Source: Setaria digitata
Lineage: Eukaryota; Nematoda; Chromadorea; Rhabditida; Setariidae
Direction of reading: 5' to 3'
Assembly: GCA_003640385.1 (NCBI GenBank)
Contig: RCAB01000251.1
Span: forward strand, 28,152 to 92,151
Length of the DNA stretch: 64,000 bases
The first letter of the stretch is position 1, and each line of letters opens with the position of its first letter. The position numbers were made by a program, and so were the translations under genes. Shown one piece after another: positions 26,691-41,400 of the stretch. Under the pieces are notes generated by a model that had not been told where the DNA came from, did no database searches, and worked only from the letters and a program-made list of their open reading frames with translations.

Positions 26691-28739
26691 GGTTACGAGT
26701 ACTAATTAATTAGCTGTGAATTAGTAGCAATTGCGACTGTCGTAGCAATAATTGTTGCAATAAATGTTGCTGTTCCAGTGGTAATAGCACTACTAGCAGG
26801 GATAATTAGGAAATAAATAGTGATAAGAACAATAGAATCGTTAAAATTCAGTAGCAATTGACTGTTTGGCCATCAGATGACCTCTACACTCCTATTGTAT
26901 ATGCGTAATAAGTTCATGAGTGCTTATTTTTATGACCTGATTTGTCAGCAATAATATATCAGTAGCAATTAACCAAATTAATGCATTATCGATTGATAAG
27001 GAAAACATCAAATTCAATAACTCCATTCCAATTTCTTCCCCGAAATATTTCTTTATCAACCAGTTTGAGCACCTATATATTTCGCATCCATTTGTTATCG
27101 TTATTGATGTGCAAAATTATTATATCACATTTTTGATTCTATCTATAAATCAATCGATAATTCATTATTTTATTTTATTTTGATTATTTATACATTCCGA
27201 CAAATATTTGCTTCATCTAATAATTAATCATTGTTAATAGATTAAAAGAAAAAAAAAAAATTAGGAAAAAAGGATGGTAAAACAGGTTAGTAATTTGGGA
27301 CATATCGCAGTATCACAGAAACTGACTAAAAGAGAAAAAAGGAGTTGTCCGTGGCCTAGTTACCTGTATTTGCCATCTCACGTCGTCTTGCTTTCACGTA
27401 CTTTGATAAGTTACACTTTTCTAGCAAAATATTTCTCTTCTTTTTTTTTTTTTTTTTTTTTGGAGTTGAAGTTCTTGACTCGTCTGTTTTTTTGAGATGT
27501 GAAATTTTGAAATTTGTAAATTCAATTAAATTAAGCACATATTTCATCTCTTTTTTTTTACAAAATTTATATTGCTTGATAGTTAAGGAAGGCTATTCCT
27601 AAAATATTTTTTAAAAAAAATCTCTTTTTCCTTCATGTGTACACAAATGATGAAAAAAACATATGTTCATTAAATTTTGTTTCACAAAACATTTCCTTTT
27701 TTTTGGCTTTGATTATATTCCAATAAAACTGAATTTTAAAAATTGGTGCTTTTTGTACCGTACATTTAAGATTTTAATCACCACATTTCATTTTCGTATC
27801 ATCTGTAACAGAATATGTCAGGAAACCTTTTATTTGCAATGTCATGTTCATTTTTTTTTTTTCCTATTTTCCTGATGAAATTTCGATAACACTTTCAAAA
27901 GAGTAATGGAAAAAATAAAAAAAAAAAAAAACAAATTTCCCTACGGTATTATGAACTTATAAAGCATTATCGATAGCACAAATAACTTCAAATTTCTCGA
28001 ATTAAATTATCACAGAAGTTTTGTTAGCTGTTGGACTGAAGCAAAATATAGTTAAATTAATTGTGTACTACATATATATCGTATATCGTATAGTACTATA
28101 GTACTGGATAATTTGTAAGAAATGATTTTGGTTTTTCTAATTTACAAAAAAGGAAAAATAAAAATAAAAATAAACAAATGAAAAAGAAAAAGAAAGAACC
28201 AAATGCATTAATGCATAAAAAGTGTTCTAAATTGTTAAAAATTATCAATTGGATTTTTGAGTCGAAATTTGAAATTATTGGACTTCAACAGATTTATCTC
28301 CAGCAAGATAATTTTCAATTAGCATTTTAGATCGGAAGAAAGAATGATAATATATTAATAACAATTTTATACAAGAAAACTTTTTGTTAGCAGATGATCA
28401 TCCTGATGGTGTTATATTAAACCTTGGAATGTTTTGGATTATTGCGAAATGTGTAAATAAATAAATAAATTGGTAGACATGTAAATAAATGAATTAATTA
28501 GCGAGCAATTAATCAAATACAATGAAATGACAAGATGAATTAGAGAAAAGGATAAAACAAAAAAAATTATCATCAATCCTTTCTATGCCAACAATTTTTG
28601 AGTATGCAAAATAATTTAGAAATGTTTATGAGAAAGAGTAAAGCGAAACTACAAATCAAATCTCAATATGAGAAAATAAAAGAATTCGATTTAAGCAAAA
28701 CAAGAGAGAAATGATTCATTTTTACAAAACAAAATGCAA

Positions 28740-29232
28740 GTAATCATGTGAATTGTTAAAAAAGAAAGAGAAACTAAACCAATCATTTGGACTGATAAAA
28801 AATGAAAGAACTAAATAATCATTTGAACTGATTAAAGAAATGAAAGTGCCAAATAATCATTTGAACTGATTAAAGAAATGAAAGGGCCAAATAATCATTT
28901 GAACTGATTAAAGAAATGAAAGGGCCAAATAATCATTTGAACTGATTAAAGAAATGAAAGGGCCAAATAATCATTTGAACTGATTAAAGAAATGAAAGGG
29001 CCAAATAATCATTTGAACTGATTAAAGAAATGAAAGGGCCAAATAATCATTTGAACTGATTAAAGAAATGAAAGGGCCAAATAATCAGTTGAATTGATTA
29101 AAGAAATGAAAGGGCTGAATAATCACTTGAACTGATTAAAGAAATGAAAGAGCTGAATAATCACTTGAACTGATTAAAGAAATGAAAAGAGCTGAATAAT
29201 CATTTGAACTGATAAAAAGTGAAAGAGCTAGG
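28740..29232. repeat. 38-bp minisatellite, about 12-13 copies
   Basis: The unit contains CTGATTAAAGAAATGAAAG followed by GGCCAAATAATCATTTGAA. Central copies are virtually identical; copies at both ends carry substitutions and small deletions, the usual sign of unequal exchange homogenising the middle. The period is not a multiple of three and no open frame crosses it. There are no spacers, so it is not CRISPR-like. Confidence 0.95.
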
Positions 29233-32228
29233 ACATTAGTTCAAATTTTTGAGTGTGAAATTGTAACCAAAAAGTTACTAAGTTTTATAACCTAGATTGA
29301 ATAAAGGTAAAAGTAAAAGCGGAAGTAAAAATAAATGAGAGAAGAAATATTTAGAAAAATGGAAAAAAAGAAAAAGAAGGAGGATTATCAACATGTTACT
29401 GTTAGCGTCTATACGGTAAGTATATGTCGTAATGCAACTGCTGAATCTCAAAGTGGTCTTTTTCAAATGCATTTTTAATTTTTACTTTTCTATTTTTTAG
29501 ATGAAGAAAGTGAGATAGTAAGAAAGAATATATAGTGAGATATGTTATTTAAATATGTAGCATTTGTGAATATTTCCTTTCCTATTTTCTCTTAGCATTT
29601 AAAATAAATTTTTCTACGTCAATTTCCATTTTCCTCTTTTCTAATTTTTAAACTTTTCGTATCAAAGTGATCTTAAAAGTGACAGTAGAAAGACAGAGGA
29701 AAAAAAAATTGGAAAATTATACTTGTAAATGACATTGTTTTGCAAGAAAATAACACAATAAATGTTATAAATCTTGTCATGCGACAATACCGCTTTTTTC
29801 TCTTCTTTCAGTTTAATTTCCTCAAATTTTGTTTTGTTTTCGCTTTATTGTTTCTTTTTCTGTCTTTTTTTCTTTCTCTTTTCGTTCGAAAAATATTAAC
29901 ACGAAGAAAGAAAAATGGCAATACTTATTGACAAATGATCAGAATGCAAATTGTAATACTTGAAAAAAGAAAAAAAAAAAAAAAAATTAAGTTTTGGAAT
30001 TTCTCTTATTCATTCATTTCTTGCACTGGAAGCAAATCCAAACTGAATAAAGGAAAGATTTTCAGAGAACTGTGTATCACTTGACGTTTAAAACTAGTTT
30101 CCGAAAAAGACGGAACAAATTATAAATTGGTGAAAAAAAAAAAAAAAAAAATGGTAATATACCTTATTTGAAAAAAATTTTTGTCCATCGCTAACTACAA
30201 TTTCCTTCAATTTTTTTTTTTTTTTGCTAGGAAAAAAATTCAAATTGAAAATAAAAACAATTTTAGACACTTAATTTTATCACTGCTCGTTCCGATCACT
30301 TCTCATTGCGTGAAATTCAGTAAAATTTCGAATAAATATTTTTCAATATTTCAAACCAAAAGAATTTTGCATTTAGCATACATTTGTAAAAAAAAAAAAA
30401 AAAAATTGCATCTAGCAGATGAGTGATTGCAGTATTCAATTTCTGTTACAAGAGTAATTGATAAATTGATGATTAAATCCTAAAATAATTTGAAAGATTT
30501 GATTCAACAAAAGAAAAACCAATAACTCATGTAGTTAATTTATGATTTTCGTCGAAAAAAGTGTTGAAATATTTCTATTTGAAAGAAAAAAAAAAAAAAA
30601 AAAGAATGAAAATATCTTTATAATATGAAACAATTTTAGAAGAGGGGAAAAACAAATGTATAGAAACGGCGAAGGAATACAGGTGAAAACTAATTAATAA
30701 ATGTTGTAATGAAAAGACAAATAGGTTGAAATAATAAAAATCAGTTGCGAGAAATGAATTTGAAATTTTGCATTTAACACAGCTCAACCTTATGTGACTA
30801 AAACTTATCGCATTATTATATGTTACTGTTATGGTGGAAATATAATTGGTACTTTGCCACTGGAAATTGGCTGTAATTTTTAATCTTAAACAACGAATGG
30901 CATCTTCGAATGTTCAATTAATAGCTGTTGGAAATATTGTCTGCACTATACCAACTTTTATCGTTTTCACTTCTGAAATTTCTGATAAATTTGAAATTGC
31001 CGTTACTCGAAATCCGATTATAAAACTTTTGATTAAAAAAAAAAAAAAAAAAGAAAGGCTGATAATAATAAACTCGGAGCAATTAACAGCTAAAAGCAAA
31101 CGTTTATATGAGTTAAGGAAGAAGATAAATGGGAAGTTACATGAATAATTTAAGGATAAATGAGGGGTTAAATGAAGGTTGCCTTTATCAAGAAAAAAAA
31201 TTTTAATCCAACGAATATGACCGAGCAATTTCGAAATTTATTAAAAATATTTTTTACAAACAAAGTAAAAACAATAATAAGTTATTTGTTGACAACTGTT
31301 GAATTATTCATTATCCATGAAACCAATGCAAAAATATTCGCTTCATTAAAAAAAAGCAGGAAAAAATGCAGTAAAAATGTAAATATTAGTAGATTACATC
31401 CCACACAAAAATCTTTTCTGTTCTTCCTCAGCCTTATAACAATTTGATAATAGTAAGAAAATCATGATTCCCTAAAATTAACATTTAAAAAAAAGGATCC
31501 CGAAAGAAAAATATCATGACTTGCTAAAATCAGTATTGAAAAAAAAAAAAAAAAAAAAAAATGAAAAAATTACTGTATAACATGCATTCACAGTACAACT
31601 GCAAATTTAAATAATTAATCACTACAAATTATCACTCAATTTTTTCTGCCAAAAAATCACCAATGCTAAGTAATAATTTCGCACGCTATTCATATCGAAT
31701 AAGATCAGTATAACGTGTGATTCATAAAATTTAGTGTTTTTTTTAATAACAAAAATTGCTGTCAATGAGAAATTTAAAAAATTAAAATAAAAACGATACG
31801 CAATTCTTCAACTGTCGCTGATTCACAGCAAAATTTCTTCAGCAAATTCGCTATTCAAATAAGAGTTAAAAAAAAAAAAACTTATAACTTCTATAAAAAT
31901 TTTTTGCTATCGCATTCAGCAGCAACTATTAAATCTTTATGACAATAATTATAAAATAGCGAAATAGCAATTTTCAAATCAATTAATAATGCACATTTAG
32001 GCATTCTAATAATTCTGGCAAACATACCTAACAATTCTAAATTTATTTCCAATTTCTTCGTTAATGTAAATTTTTAGTTCTATTTTATCAACTTGAAAGA
32101 AAAAAAAAACTAAGAATTATGTAATATAACTTTCCCATTACATCACGACTGAAGTAATGCAGATTCCTTTTTCATTTCATCTCAATACGGTCAGTGGTAA
32201 AGTAATAGAAAATTGTATGTGGACTTAT

Positions 32229-32310
32229 ATATATATATATATTCCATTTAAATATAATATAATATAATACAATTATAATAATATAACATTAATATAATAT
32301 AATATAATAA
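32229..32310. repeat. AT / TATAATA simple repeat
   Basis: A run of AT dinucleotides followed by repeated ATAATATAAT units. Confidence 0.85.
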
Positions 32311-35300
32311 GAATTTTCAATTTTTTCCTTAAATTTTTGCTGACGAAAGACAAATTGTATCGTCTATGGGCAAAGTTAGTACTAAATTCAAGCACTCCGA
32401 AACAGGTAGAAAAATCAAGCAGAATAACTAGTTCCTAAAGTTATCTGCTTTTATCATCAGTGAATCTCCGGCCGCTTCTTTTTTGTTTATTTTCTATTTT
32501 TATTTAAACATTTAGTTGCATATAGATGAAGTGAATGAAAGAGTTTAATTTGCACCATCAACAGATTTGAAAAAAAAAAAAGAAAAAAAAATTCTACTAA
32601 TGATATGAACAATAGAATTTCGTGTTGTTAATTTAAAATGGAAGGAAATAACTTTCGCTCTTCACTTTCTACCTTGCTTTTGTTTGATAAATTGGTTCTA
32701 TTTTAAAAAATTTATGGTAAAATGATGCAAAAGATGGAAATGAAAAATATAGAGTTAAAAGTTTTTAATTAATAAGAAAGATAAATGAGAAATAAATAAA
32801 GCACACATTTGCAACGTTGTTATACACATGAGGCCGTATCTAACTTTCTGTTCCAAGACTATTTTAGTAAATGTATCTCATTCATCGTGTTCATTTCGTT
32901 TTTTTCGTTTTTTTTTTTTTGAAATTAATTAATTTTGCTTTTGCTCTCTGTTTATTTTTTACTTGAATATTTGCAATTACCTAGAAAATGATAAGGAATA
33001 ACAAGAAGGAAAAATTTTCAATGATTCCTTAGTACTTTGAAATGATCTATCATCTCTTAATGAATTGTTCGTAGTTGTGAATGAACAATAATTTTTAATG
33101 CGCAAGAAATCGTAAAATGAATTTAATCTTTATTAAAATTGTAATTTTGCAATTGCTCAGCAATGAAAGAAAGGAAAAAACAGAAGGAAAATTTATTTGA
33201 TCCAAAAATGATCAAAAAAGAAGTGTAAAATTGGAAATGGAGGAGACTAATAAATTGTTTTCAAATTTCATTTATTATTTTCCTAATATTGATAACGGTG
33301 ATGGTGGAGTAGTCTATGAATCATGACTTATCGAAAATGATAAATGTAAATTGAGAAAACAAAATGAAATCGCATGCAATTGAAAAATATTTCGTTTTTC
33401 CTAATTTCGAATAATGAATAAAGATTATTACAATTCTACGATAATGTAATTTTTCCTCTTTTTAATAGTTGCTTGGTGTATTTTCAACTGGCCCATAAAG
33501 GTGTAGGAAAAGTATCACTACTATTATAATTGCAATATAGAAATGTTTCATCGAAATCAAGATGAATATAATTAAAATTCGCATTATGTGACGACAAATG
33601 TATTCATGTCCTTGATTAAAATGATGATTAGATAAAACTGATTTCACATACGGAATGGTCAGCGATATTTCCTTGTTATATTTGAAATTAAGCATTCAAA
33701 TTTAGAAACATTATTTACATACCCTCTTCCAGTTACAAGCAAGTTTTGCATTTTTGGTCAATATTTCACATTTCAACTGTGATACTAAGTTATATGCTAG
33801 AGTTAAAGTGAAAAATAAACTTCACATTAAAGAAATGACAAATTTCTTGCAAATTTTTTCCTCAGTGCAATTTTATTACTCCTGACGAAAATATTATGTG
33901 GAGTAATAAAGTAACTGTAATACCAAAAAGTATTAAAAAAAAATTACTATTAATATTACTATACTGCATTAGCGAAGCGATATTGCTTAGAACCGGACAA
34001 AACAGCAAGTATACCAATAGGAAATTTTTACGCCTTAAGGCATTTCAAGTAAGCACACTATTTTCAAAACAGAGAATAGAATTTCGGATTTAGTTGATGA
34101 GCAGATAAAATGATGACTATTCAAAGTAGACATCATATCAATATTCGAGATCTGTGGAAAATGTTATGTGATGATATGGTGTTTATATCTATTCTGGCCC
34201 ATAACAATACTTACTACTGCTAAGCCTTAAAAGGATAGATATTTTACATACATTAAATTGATAAATAATTTCATGATTGTGAATTCCACCGAATAGATTA
34301 TATGGAAGAAGGCGATGTTGCTTCATTTAGAAAGAACTTGAATAACCATAACCATACACAACCATGGAATGATATCAGCTACTTTAACACCTTTGCTCAG
34401 TGTCTAAAACATCCATAGTTCGTTCATGCTCTTTCAGTGGATGGAAAAATACTAAGGGATAATCAAATCACAAAAACATCGATGAGGAAATTTAAAACTT
34501 GATAAAATAAAGTAACTACATCAGAAATGACTACCAGTCTATGAAACCTGAGATAGTAGCTTTAACAGTAAGACTTTTAGATTCAGTTATCGGCTGACTG
34601 GTACATTATGATGTACTCGGTAGCTGGAAATAATAATGTCGAACACCGAATATAGAGTACAGCCATCTCGATAGGACTACTTATTATGCATAATCAAAAA
34701 GCAGGAAGTTAGAAATTCGCTTTTCCTCTTGAAAAATCATAGGAGTGCGAAGAACTGATAAAATAATGCAAGAAATAATGTATTTCATCGAATAACAAAA
34801 TCTACGAAACAATTTCAATTTACGAAGTGAACAAACTCAACAAATCCGACAAAAGCGAATTGGCTTAAGGGACACAGAAAGTTACTGTAATCTGATAAAA
34901 CAAATTAGACATTTTCACAAAATGCTAAAAATGAAATTTCAAATCAAAATTTCTAGAAATTAGTAACTGAAAACAGTCAAAAAACCATTCCTGTACAAAT
35001 AGTTAACTGTTACAATACACTGGAATTGCACCAAAATATAAAGAGAGGGGAGATATTTCATCATGAATTAATTAAAACAAGAAGTTGGAACCAAACTCCG
35101 CCTTTCTTAATCATGCAGTAATCCAGTAGGAATTAATACATGAGACATCAGGAGAAATCATAGTATTTGAAACAAAATTTGAACCTTGATTTACACAGTT
35201 CCGCCAATTTAAATCGATTTTGTCGCAGAGCAGTTTTCTGTTCCGGCACGGCATGTAAAATGATTACTATTTAAAAAAAAATCATGACTTAACTTGCAGG

Positions 35301-35554
35301 ATAGACAAAACTTCATGTTTTAAAAGAAACGAAACTACTCACGGTTCAGAACTAACAAGAGCTCATTAGATTGCACTATACTATAAAAAATTAAGAATTT
35401 TTTTTTCTGAATTCCGATGTAGTAAAAACACAATGAAATTTGATGCTCCACTTCCATGAAACAGCATACAAATTTTGTGCACCTTCAATTCAATCAAATA
35501 AAACATGCAACTTTACTCGTACACATATATACTTAGTAACATACAAATGTGTGC

Positions 35555-38477
35555 CTAAAGTGCTGCTGCTAAGTTGCTGTAAATTTCTTTTTCCCCATCA
35601 CTCAGCTTATCAAATTTTTTCCGCAATTTCTTCTCTCGTTTTTCCGGCTCCAGATCGGCATATCTAAAAATGTAACAAACTTTAAAAACCATTTAAGAAA
35701 ATAAAAATATTGAAGTGGAACAAATGATTCATATCTCTACAGAGAACAAAAGTTCTTGCTCGCAGAAACAATTCATAGGTCGAAGCAAACAACAGAATAT
35801 AAAATAGAATCAGAACCTCCAGAATTCTGGTCTCACGTGCCACTTACACTTTACACTAATGTGATATCCTATTTATCTATTTCTTTAGAAATACTCTACT
35901 CATAAAGTATTCAGTTTCTAACTACTCATTAAGCCACCCGTTATTTTTTACGTCTTGAAAGAATTTCTTACAGATTTAACTCATGGAAAACCTTTACTCA
36001 CTATCATCTGTAGTGATCAATCATTCTTTTATTTTAACAAATTTCACGACTATTAAGCGCTAGTTTAAAAGTTTAGTTTTAGGACAGCATAACTTACTTG
36101 CTAGCCATGCTGATTGCAAAGAGATCAAAGGCAGTTTTTGGCTCCTTTTTCTTAACAGTTTTCCTTGTACTGTTATTTGATTGTAATCCTTTTGATTTTC
36201 CGATCTAAATTTAAAGAATGGTTACCTCAGCACTTCATTATAAAAAATACACCCCTGCCACTGACTTGGAGTGACAAATTAGTAAAGAGATCGTAAAATC
36301 AACTTGAGCGTAATACAAATTCTACAAATGATTATGTATTTATAGAAATACACGATTAAAAAGTTGGCAATTATCGCGAAAATCAACAAAGTGAAAATAT
36401 TCAAACAATGGAAACTTAAGAAGAGATTCAGCAGCCTTTATGTTTCCTAATGTGATTACTTACGGCTTTCTCTGCAACCGCAATCGCATTATCAACATAG
36501 TTTCTATGAGCTCGTGTTAATTCCTGGTGTGCATCCCTAGAAAGAAAAAAAAAATGCGAAATAGATTTACGACAGTTACCAAAGATATTTACAGTATAAT
36601 TCACAAGAATTCGAAAGCCTACCTGTAGGCATGTAAATTCTTCAAGTATTTTTCCATCAACTGTAAAGCTTCCTTCTTTGCTTCTTCCTTTTCAGCTGCA
36701 TTGGATTCATTATTCCAGACCCCGCTTACATCCTGAAAACATCGATGTTTAAAAGACAAACATTCTGCGACTACTCGATCAAAGTCATGCCACGAATAAA
36801 TGACATATCTCTAATATTTGGATACCTGTATAAACGCATTATTTTCGAGAAGATGAACTCATGCTAGCATTTGTAACTACGATTTTTGTGCTTTACTATG
36901 AGATTTCAGCTGTGCCATTGGATAAGGAATTTAAAAAAAAGCCAAATATCGTAATTTGTATAGAAAAACAAATATCAAAATAAGAAACTTGCCGATGAGA
37001 ACCTGCTATGTCCAGCTTTTCGCATAAATATTGAAAAGGCATTTGGCGGCCTTTTCGGGAATGTCGGATCCATTGTAATACTATGACCTTCCTCCAAGAA
37101 CGTATGCAATAACTAAAAGTTATAACAAAGATTATTCAGAGAAAAAATGTTTTCTTCTCTGTAAGAAAAAAATCCCGTAACTAAGTAATCATATTTAATT
37201 TCCTTCAATAAAAACTTTATCATTACCAAGCATTCCAAAACACTATAGCACTACAAAATATCGAGAAAATGACAGATTCTTTTAGGACGTAGGAGGCAGT
37301 CTTTCAGTTAAAAACTGAAAAGGATGAGCTTCACTTGAAATTCCGACTAAACTCAAAGTTTCACGGACAATCTAACTGTTTGTTGTCATTTATGAAATTA
37401 AAGGACTGCTACTGCACTTTCAAAACTAAATGGGAAAGAACACCAACTTCAAGAGCTGTCGATACGGTCATTGTTGATAAAATTGTTGCTTCTTTCAAAC
37501 ATCGCCGTAAGTCAGTTTTGAGCATCCTAGAAACTTTAAACAAAATGGCACAAAAATTTTGGGAGTGCTTATAACTAAAGCTGATATAACTTTGTAATTA
37601 TTCTCCATACAGTTTCCAAACAATAAATGAAAAATCATCGAAATTAAAAACAACTTGAGAGATTGCGATAAACACACTTAAAAGTGAATTACTAAGGGCA
37701 TGAAGACATATCAGTGCTACACACGCATAAAAAAGGTAGCCTATCATGCAACACCATAAACCCTAGTAACACCATTTAAGACAGAAATTAAACTTACTCT
37801 TTCGTTCCTCCCGGAGGCATATCAATATCGCCGAAATCGTTAAAACCAAGAAACTTTTTAGACATGTTCTTTTTTTTCTGTTGCATCGTCGCTTTTAATT
37901 CCTGAAAATTTCGGACAGATGAATGTTCGAAAAACCGAAATGCAAGAAAAAATTTATTTAGACTCCTCATCGCATTTCTATTTGTAGCAATGCTATACTG
38001 AAAAAAGAGAAAACGATTACAGATACAGATGAAACTTAATCATTCTAGCAGAAATTTATATACAGCTTAACATGTAATTCTTATACCTCAACAATCCTCG
38101 CAATTTGACTTGGAGAAAAATGAAGATCCACTGAAGACGACTGAGCTACTTCCACATCATCACTGGCTTCTGATGGTGACTAAAAAAGAATCTTATGGAG
38201 TGTGAATGCCGATACTATCAGCATGTCTCAATATCCAATGAAGCTAATGACGGAATTTTAAAAAGTTAGTCACAAAATTCCACTCCTCAAACTATTCAAA
38301 AATTCCCCAAAGGCGGATATCTGAACCTACTTCCTTCACGATTTTCTTCAGTGTCTTCTCATCCTTTGAAACAATGAATGATTCCGAACTTTTCCTCTTA
38401 TTACTACTGCGATTCATATTTCCATGTAATGGTGAGGTAATATCATGCCATCCCCTAACATCACCAGATACATCCAT
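35555..38477 (-). CDS. Tandem HMG-box protein, UBF-like
   Basis: Probable DNA-bending nuclear protein. Exons: 38331-38477, 38087-38179, 37798-37901, 37466-37526, 37003-37112, 36775-36825 (uncertain), 36623-36732 (or from 36724), 36464-36536, 36098-36204, 35555-35663; about 318 aa. The N-terminal third is charged with a NKRK cluster. Residues about 150-220 form a first HMG box: FPKRPPNAFSIFMRKAG, then YPNIRDMS, then GVWNNESNAAEKEEAKKEAL. A second box lies at about 266-318: EPKTAFDLFAISMASKYADL, then KFDKLSDGEKEIYSNLA, right at the C terminus. The order PxFPKRP with a preceding helical segment resembles vertebrate UBF (RNA polymerase I); TFAM is the other two-box candidate, but no mitochondrial presequence is seen. 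The ATG is 14 nt after a TTTTGCAG acceptor, a likely trans-splice site. The box-1 middle exon is the weak point: joining it needs the unusual acceptor at 36724. Confidence 0.75.
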
Positions 38478-41400
38478 AAACTGTTGTAGCGCTGCAAAAG
38501 TAAGATAAGTAATAAACAAAGAATATCGAAGAGGAAACAGAAGTAACAATAATCACACATAATCAGCACTTACAAAAAGCATTCGCTACCTGTAAAACCT
38601 ATTAACCTAAGAAATAATAAATAGCAGGAAAAAGAGATGGCTAGCTACTTGCAAATCAGTTTCAAAGATAGCGAATGCGTATTAAATGTAAATCCACTAC
38701 TGATTTTTTGATTTTAAACATCTAATAGAACAGCTAATCAAAACAAACAACAAATGCCGAACTGGAACGAAATAATTACAATAAAATACATGACTATCAA
38801 ATAAAGTGAAAAGATGAACAAAGACCATCAGAAGCACTATTCAACTGAACAACTATTGTAGAAAGAGACATAATTAATGAAAACTTAACCGTGTTTTCAT
38901 TTTAGATGATTTTAGATTTTTTTTTTTTTTTTTTTACAAAGCTACAAATATTGCGAAGGCAATTTATAAAGCATAGCTTTCAATGATAAATTCCGCACAA
39001 AAAAAAAAGACCTTGAGAAAAAACAATCCGTGAATACATATGTATTTTTATCCACTCTTTTCCAAACATTCCAAATCGTTTCAAATCTTTGATAGATAGG
39101 TTAAACCCTGCTGCTGATAATCTAGTGATAGTGATAGACGACAAAAACAAACTCCATTTTAATCCCTATCCCAAACGGTCAACAACTCTCTCCCCCATCT
39201 CCTAAAACGAAAACAAATTTTAATGTCTATCGTGCGGTCCGTTAAAAATTACATTTCGGTTGGTTTGCTTATTATGCGACAACATCAGGTCACTCGATGT
39301 TTACTACTCGTTCTCTAACATGTATCTCTTACTGTCCGCATCTCTCAATGATTCAATGCTCTTTTTGCCATGTGTTTATCGCCTTACCACAAATAATTTC
39401 CCCAAATTGATCTTACTGTCAGTTTGCCGGATACAGTTTTTTACTACTGGAACGAGATTTTCTTGAAACTTAGCTAACCGATCAGATATCTTATCAGATA
39501 GGAAATTGACTATTATATTGAACGATTAAATTGCAGAATCTTACAGTTCCCACAGTGACTGGTGCAAAATTTTCCCGGACAGAATACATATTTCAAGAAA
39601 ATAATTGTTCTTTATAAATAATAAAATAAGTAAATGAAAGCAAAAAAGGAATGAAAATTAATTTTGACATGAAAAAGGCAGCTGAACTTTAACAGATCGA
39701 ATGAAATGTCATTTGAGAGGAATAAAATTATTTCTTTTTTCCTGTCACTTTATCACTGTTTCAATTTTTCATTAGTTCCTTTTTCATTTTTTCTTTCTCT
39801 GTTGTTTTGGAGACTGGAAGAAATTACTTCCATTCTTTAATACTTTGCAAATTTCTAGTTTTTCAGTGCGCAAAAAATTTATTCTTTCAGTGCTTAAGCA
39901 AATTTTTACGTGCGTGAAAAAATGCAGCGGATGTGAAGATATCAATAATATTGTATTTATGTTTAAAGTAAAAGTGTTTGTGCTGTCAATTTTAATCATT
40001 TAAAATTTTGTCGCAGTTGAACTCCACAGGAAGAGATTTTGGAAAAGTTTAATCGTGATAAGTATAAGATTACTATTATTTGGAAGAAAATAAAGTTTGA
40101 ATGGATAGATCTCTCAGTTGCATTCTATATGATAACTATGTTAATGTACTGTTAAGATATGGTGTTTGTGTGAAATTTAATGATTTTCTGATAAATTTCA
40201 TTAATTATATAAGTTACTAACCAGTAATTTGTCTTTAAAAAAAAAAAAAATTATTAATAAAATTTTGAAAAAGTTAAGCAAAAAAAAAAAAAAGCTAACA
40301 AATAAGTACTTAATGAGAATTTTTTGTTCAAATTTTGATTCATTTTCTTTTCCTTTCCTCTTTTCTTTTTTTTTTTTTTTTTTTTTTTGTCCTTAAATTA
40401 TGAATAAATGAAAATTTTTAGATGTTAAAATACATTTGCACGCTATAAAATGATGAACTTCCAGAATACACCTGCTATATCAAATGTAATTCAAACATCT
40501 GTACAATTTGATCAGCACTATCTATGCTACAAAAAATACTGATCACTATGGGGATCTGATTATTTGATTGATTGATTGGTTGGTTGGTTGGTTGATTAAG
40601 ACATTCATAAATTGGTCAGATAAACTTGACAGCTAGCTACTTGTAAAACATGAGCGGTAGCTTAAGATAACACATTTATCTTAATTGTTGCATCTTAAAT
40701 TAATATTGCATTTAAGGACAGATGGTCATTCCCTCATCAAATCAATCATTTCTTTTCTCTCTTCGCATTTCGAACAATTCACTTTTAATCATTTTCATTT
40801 TAGGCACTGATTACGATCATTTTCATTGTAGGACAAACATTAATTCAAGCGCAGCTGCAGTTAAATTAGTAAAGTATACGATTTCCTATTTCCATTCAAA
40901 CATTTCCAATAAACTTGTTTCGTCAGTTTTTCTAAATTATTCAAATTAAATTATTTGAACAACAGTTAATTTTGAAAGCTAGTTAGCAAAAAAAAAAAAA
41001 AAAAAAAAGAAAGCATTAACTGTATCACTGAATGATTGATCTTTTTATTTGGTTCACGAAGAATAAAACTGAATGAAAGTTTATGAGCAAGGAAAAAAAA
41101 GAAAAGAACAGGAAAAGCAAATTTTTTCTTGTTTCGAATATTATGATTTGTTAATTATATGATATAAAATTATTGATATCATCAATGTAGCCATTTTATT
41201 GGTCATAAAGCAATTATTATTGCTGTTATTTGTATTGCAACTACTATTAACCACCTTTGAATTTATCTTTCATCCATTTCTTTCTCTTGTTTCCTTTTCC
41301 CTTTGCCTTATCTAAATTTGATTTGATCTGTTTGCTTTAAATTCAATTAAGAATGAAAGAAAGAGTAGTAAAAGTTAGAAATGAAATAACAGAAGTGTCT

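Larger units (their letters stand above)
22802..35554. other. Long gene-poor region
   Basis: No supported gene across 12.7 kb. It contains CT and AT microsatellites, palindromic AT hairpins near 26.65 kb and a 38-bp minisatellite at 28.7-29.2 kb. Open frames of 60-104 codons occur but mostly come from T/A runs. Two deserve mention: overlapping frames near 30846-31228 on both strands, and a 29-codon minus-strand frame at 33462-33551 that reads like a signal peptide followed by YGPVENTPSNY. Neither has supporting context. From about 34.1 to 35.4 kb base composition is less extreme, but no exon was found. Confidence 0.55.

Noticed and set aside
28740..29232. CRISPR-like array
   Set aside because: Units are contiguous without unique spacers, in a eukaryotic context.
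30846..31228. Overlapping frames of about 100 codons on both strands
   Set aside because: Both are interrupted by poly-Lys/poly-Phe tracts and neither shows a family motif; could not choose a coding strand.
37335..37574. 79-codon plus-strand frame
   Set aside because: It is antisense to an exon and introns of the minus-strand HMG-box gene, whose exon at 37466-37526 explains the protein-like composition.
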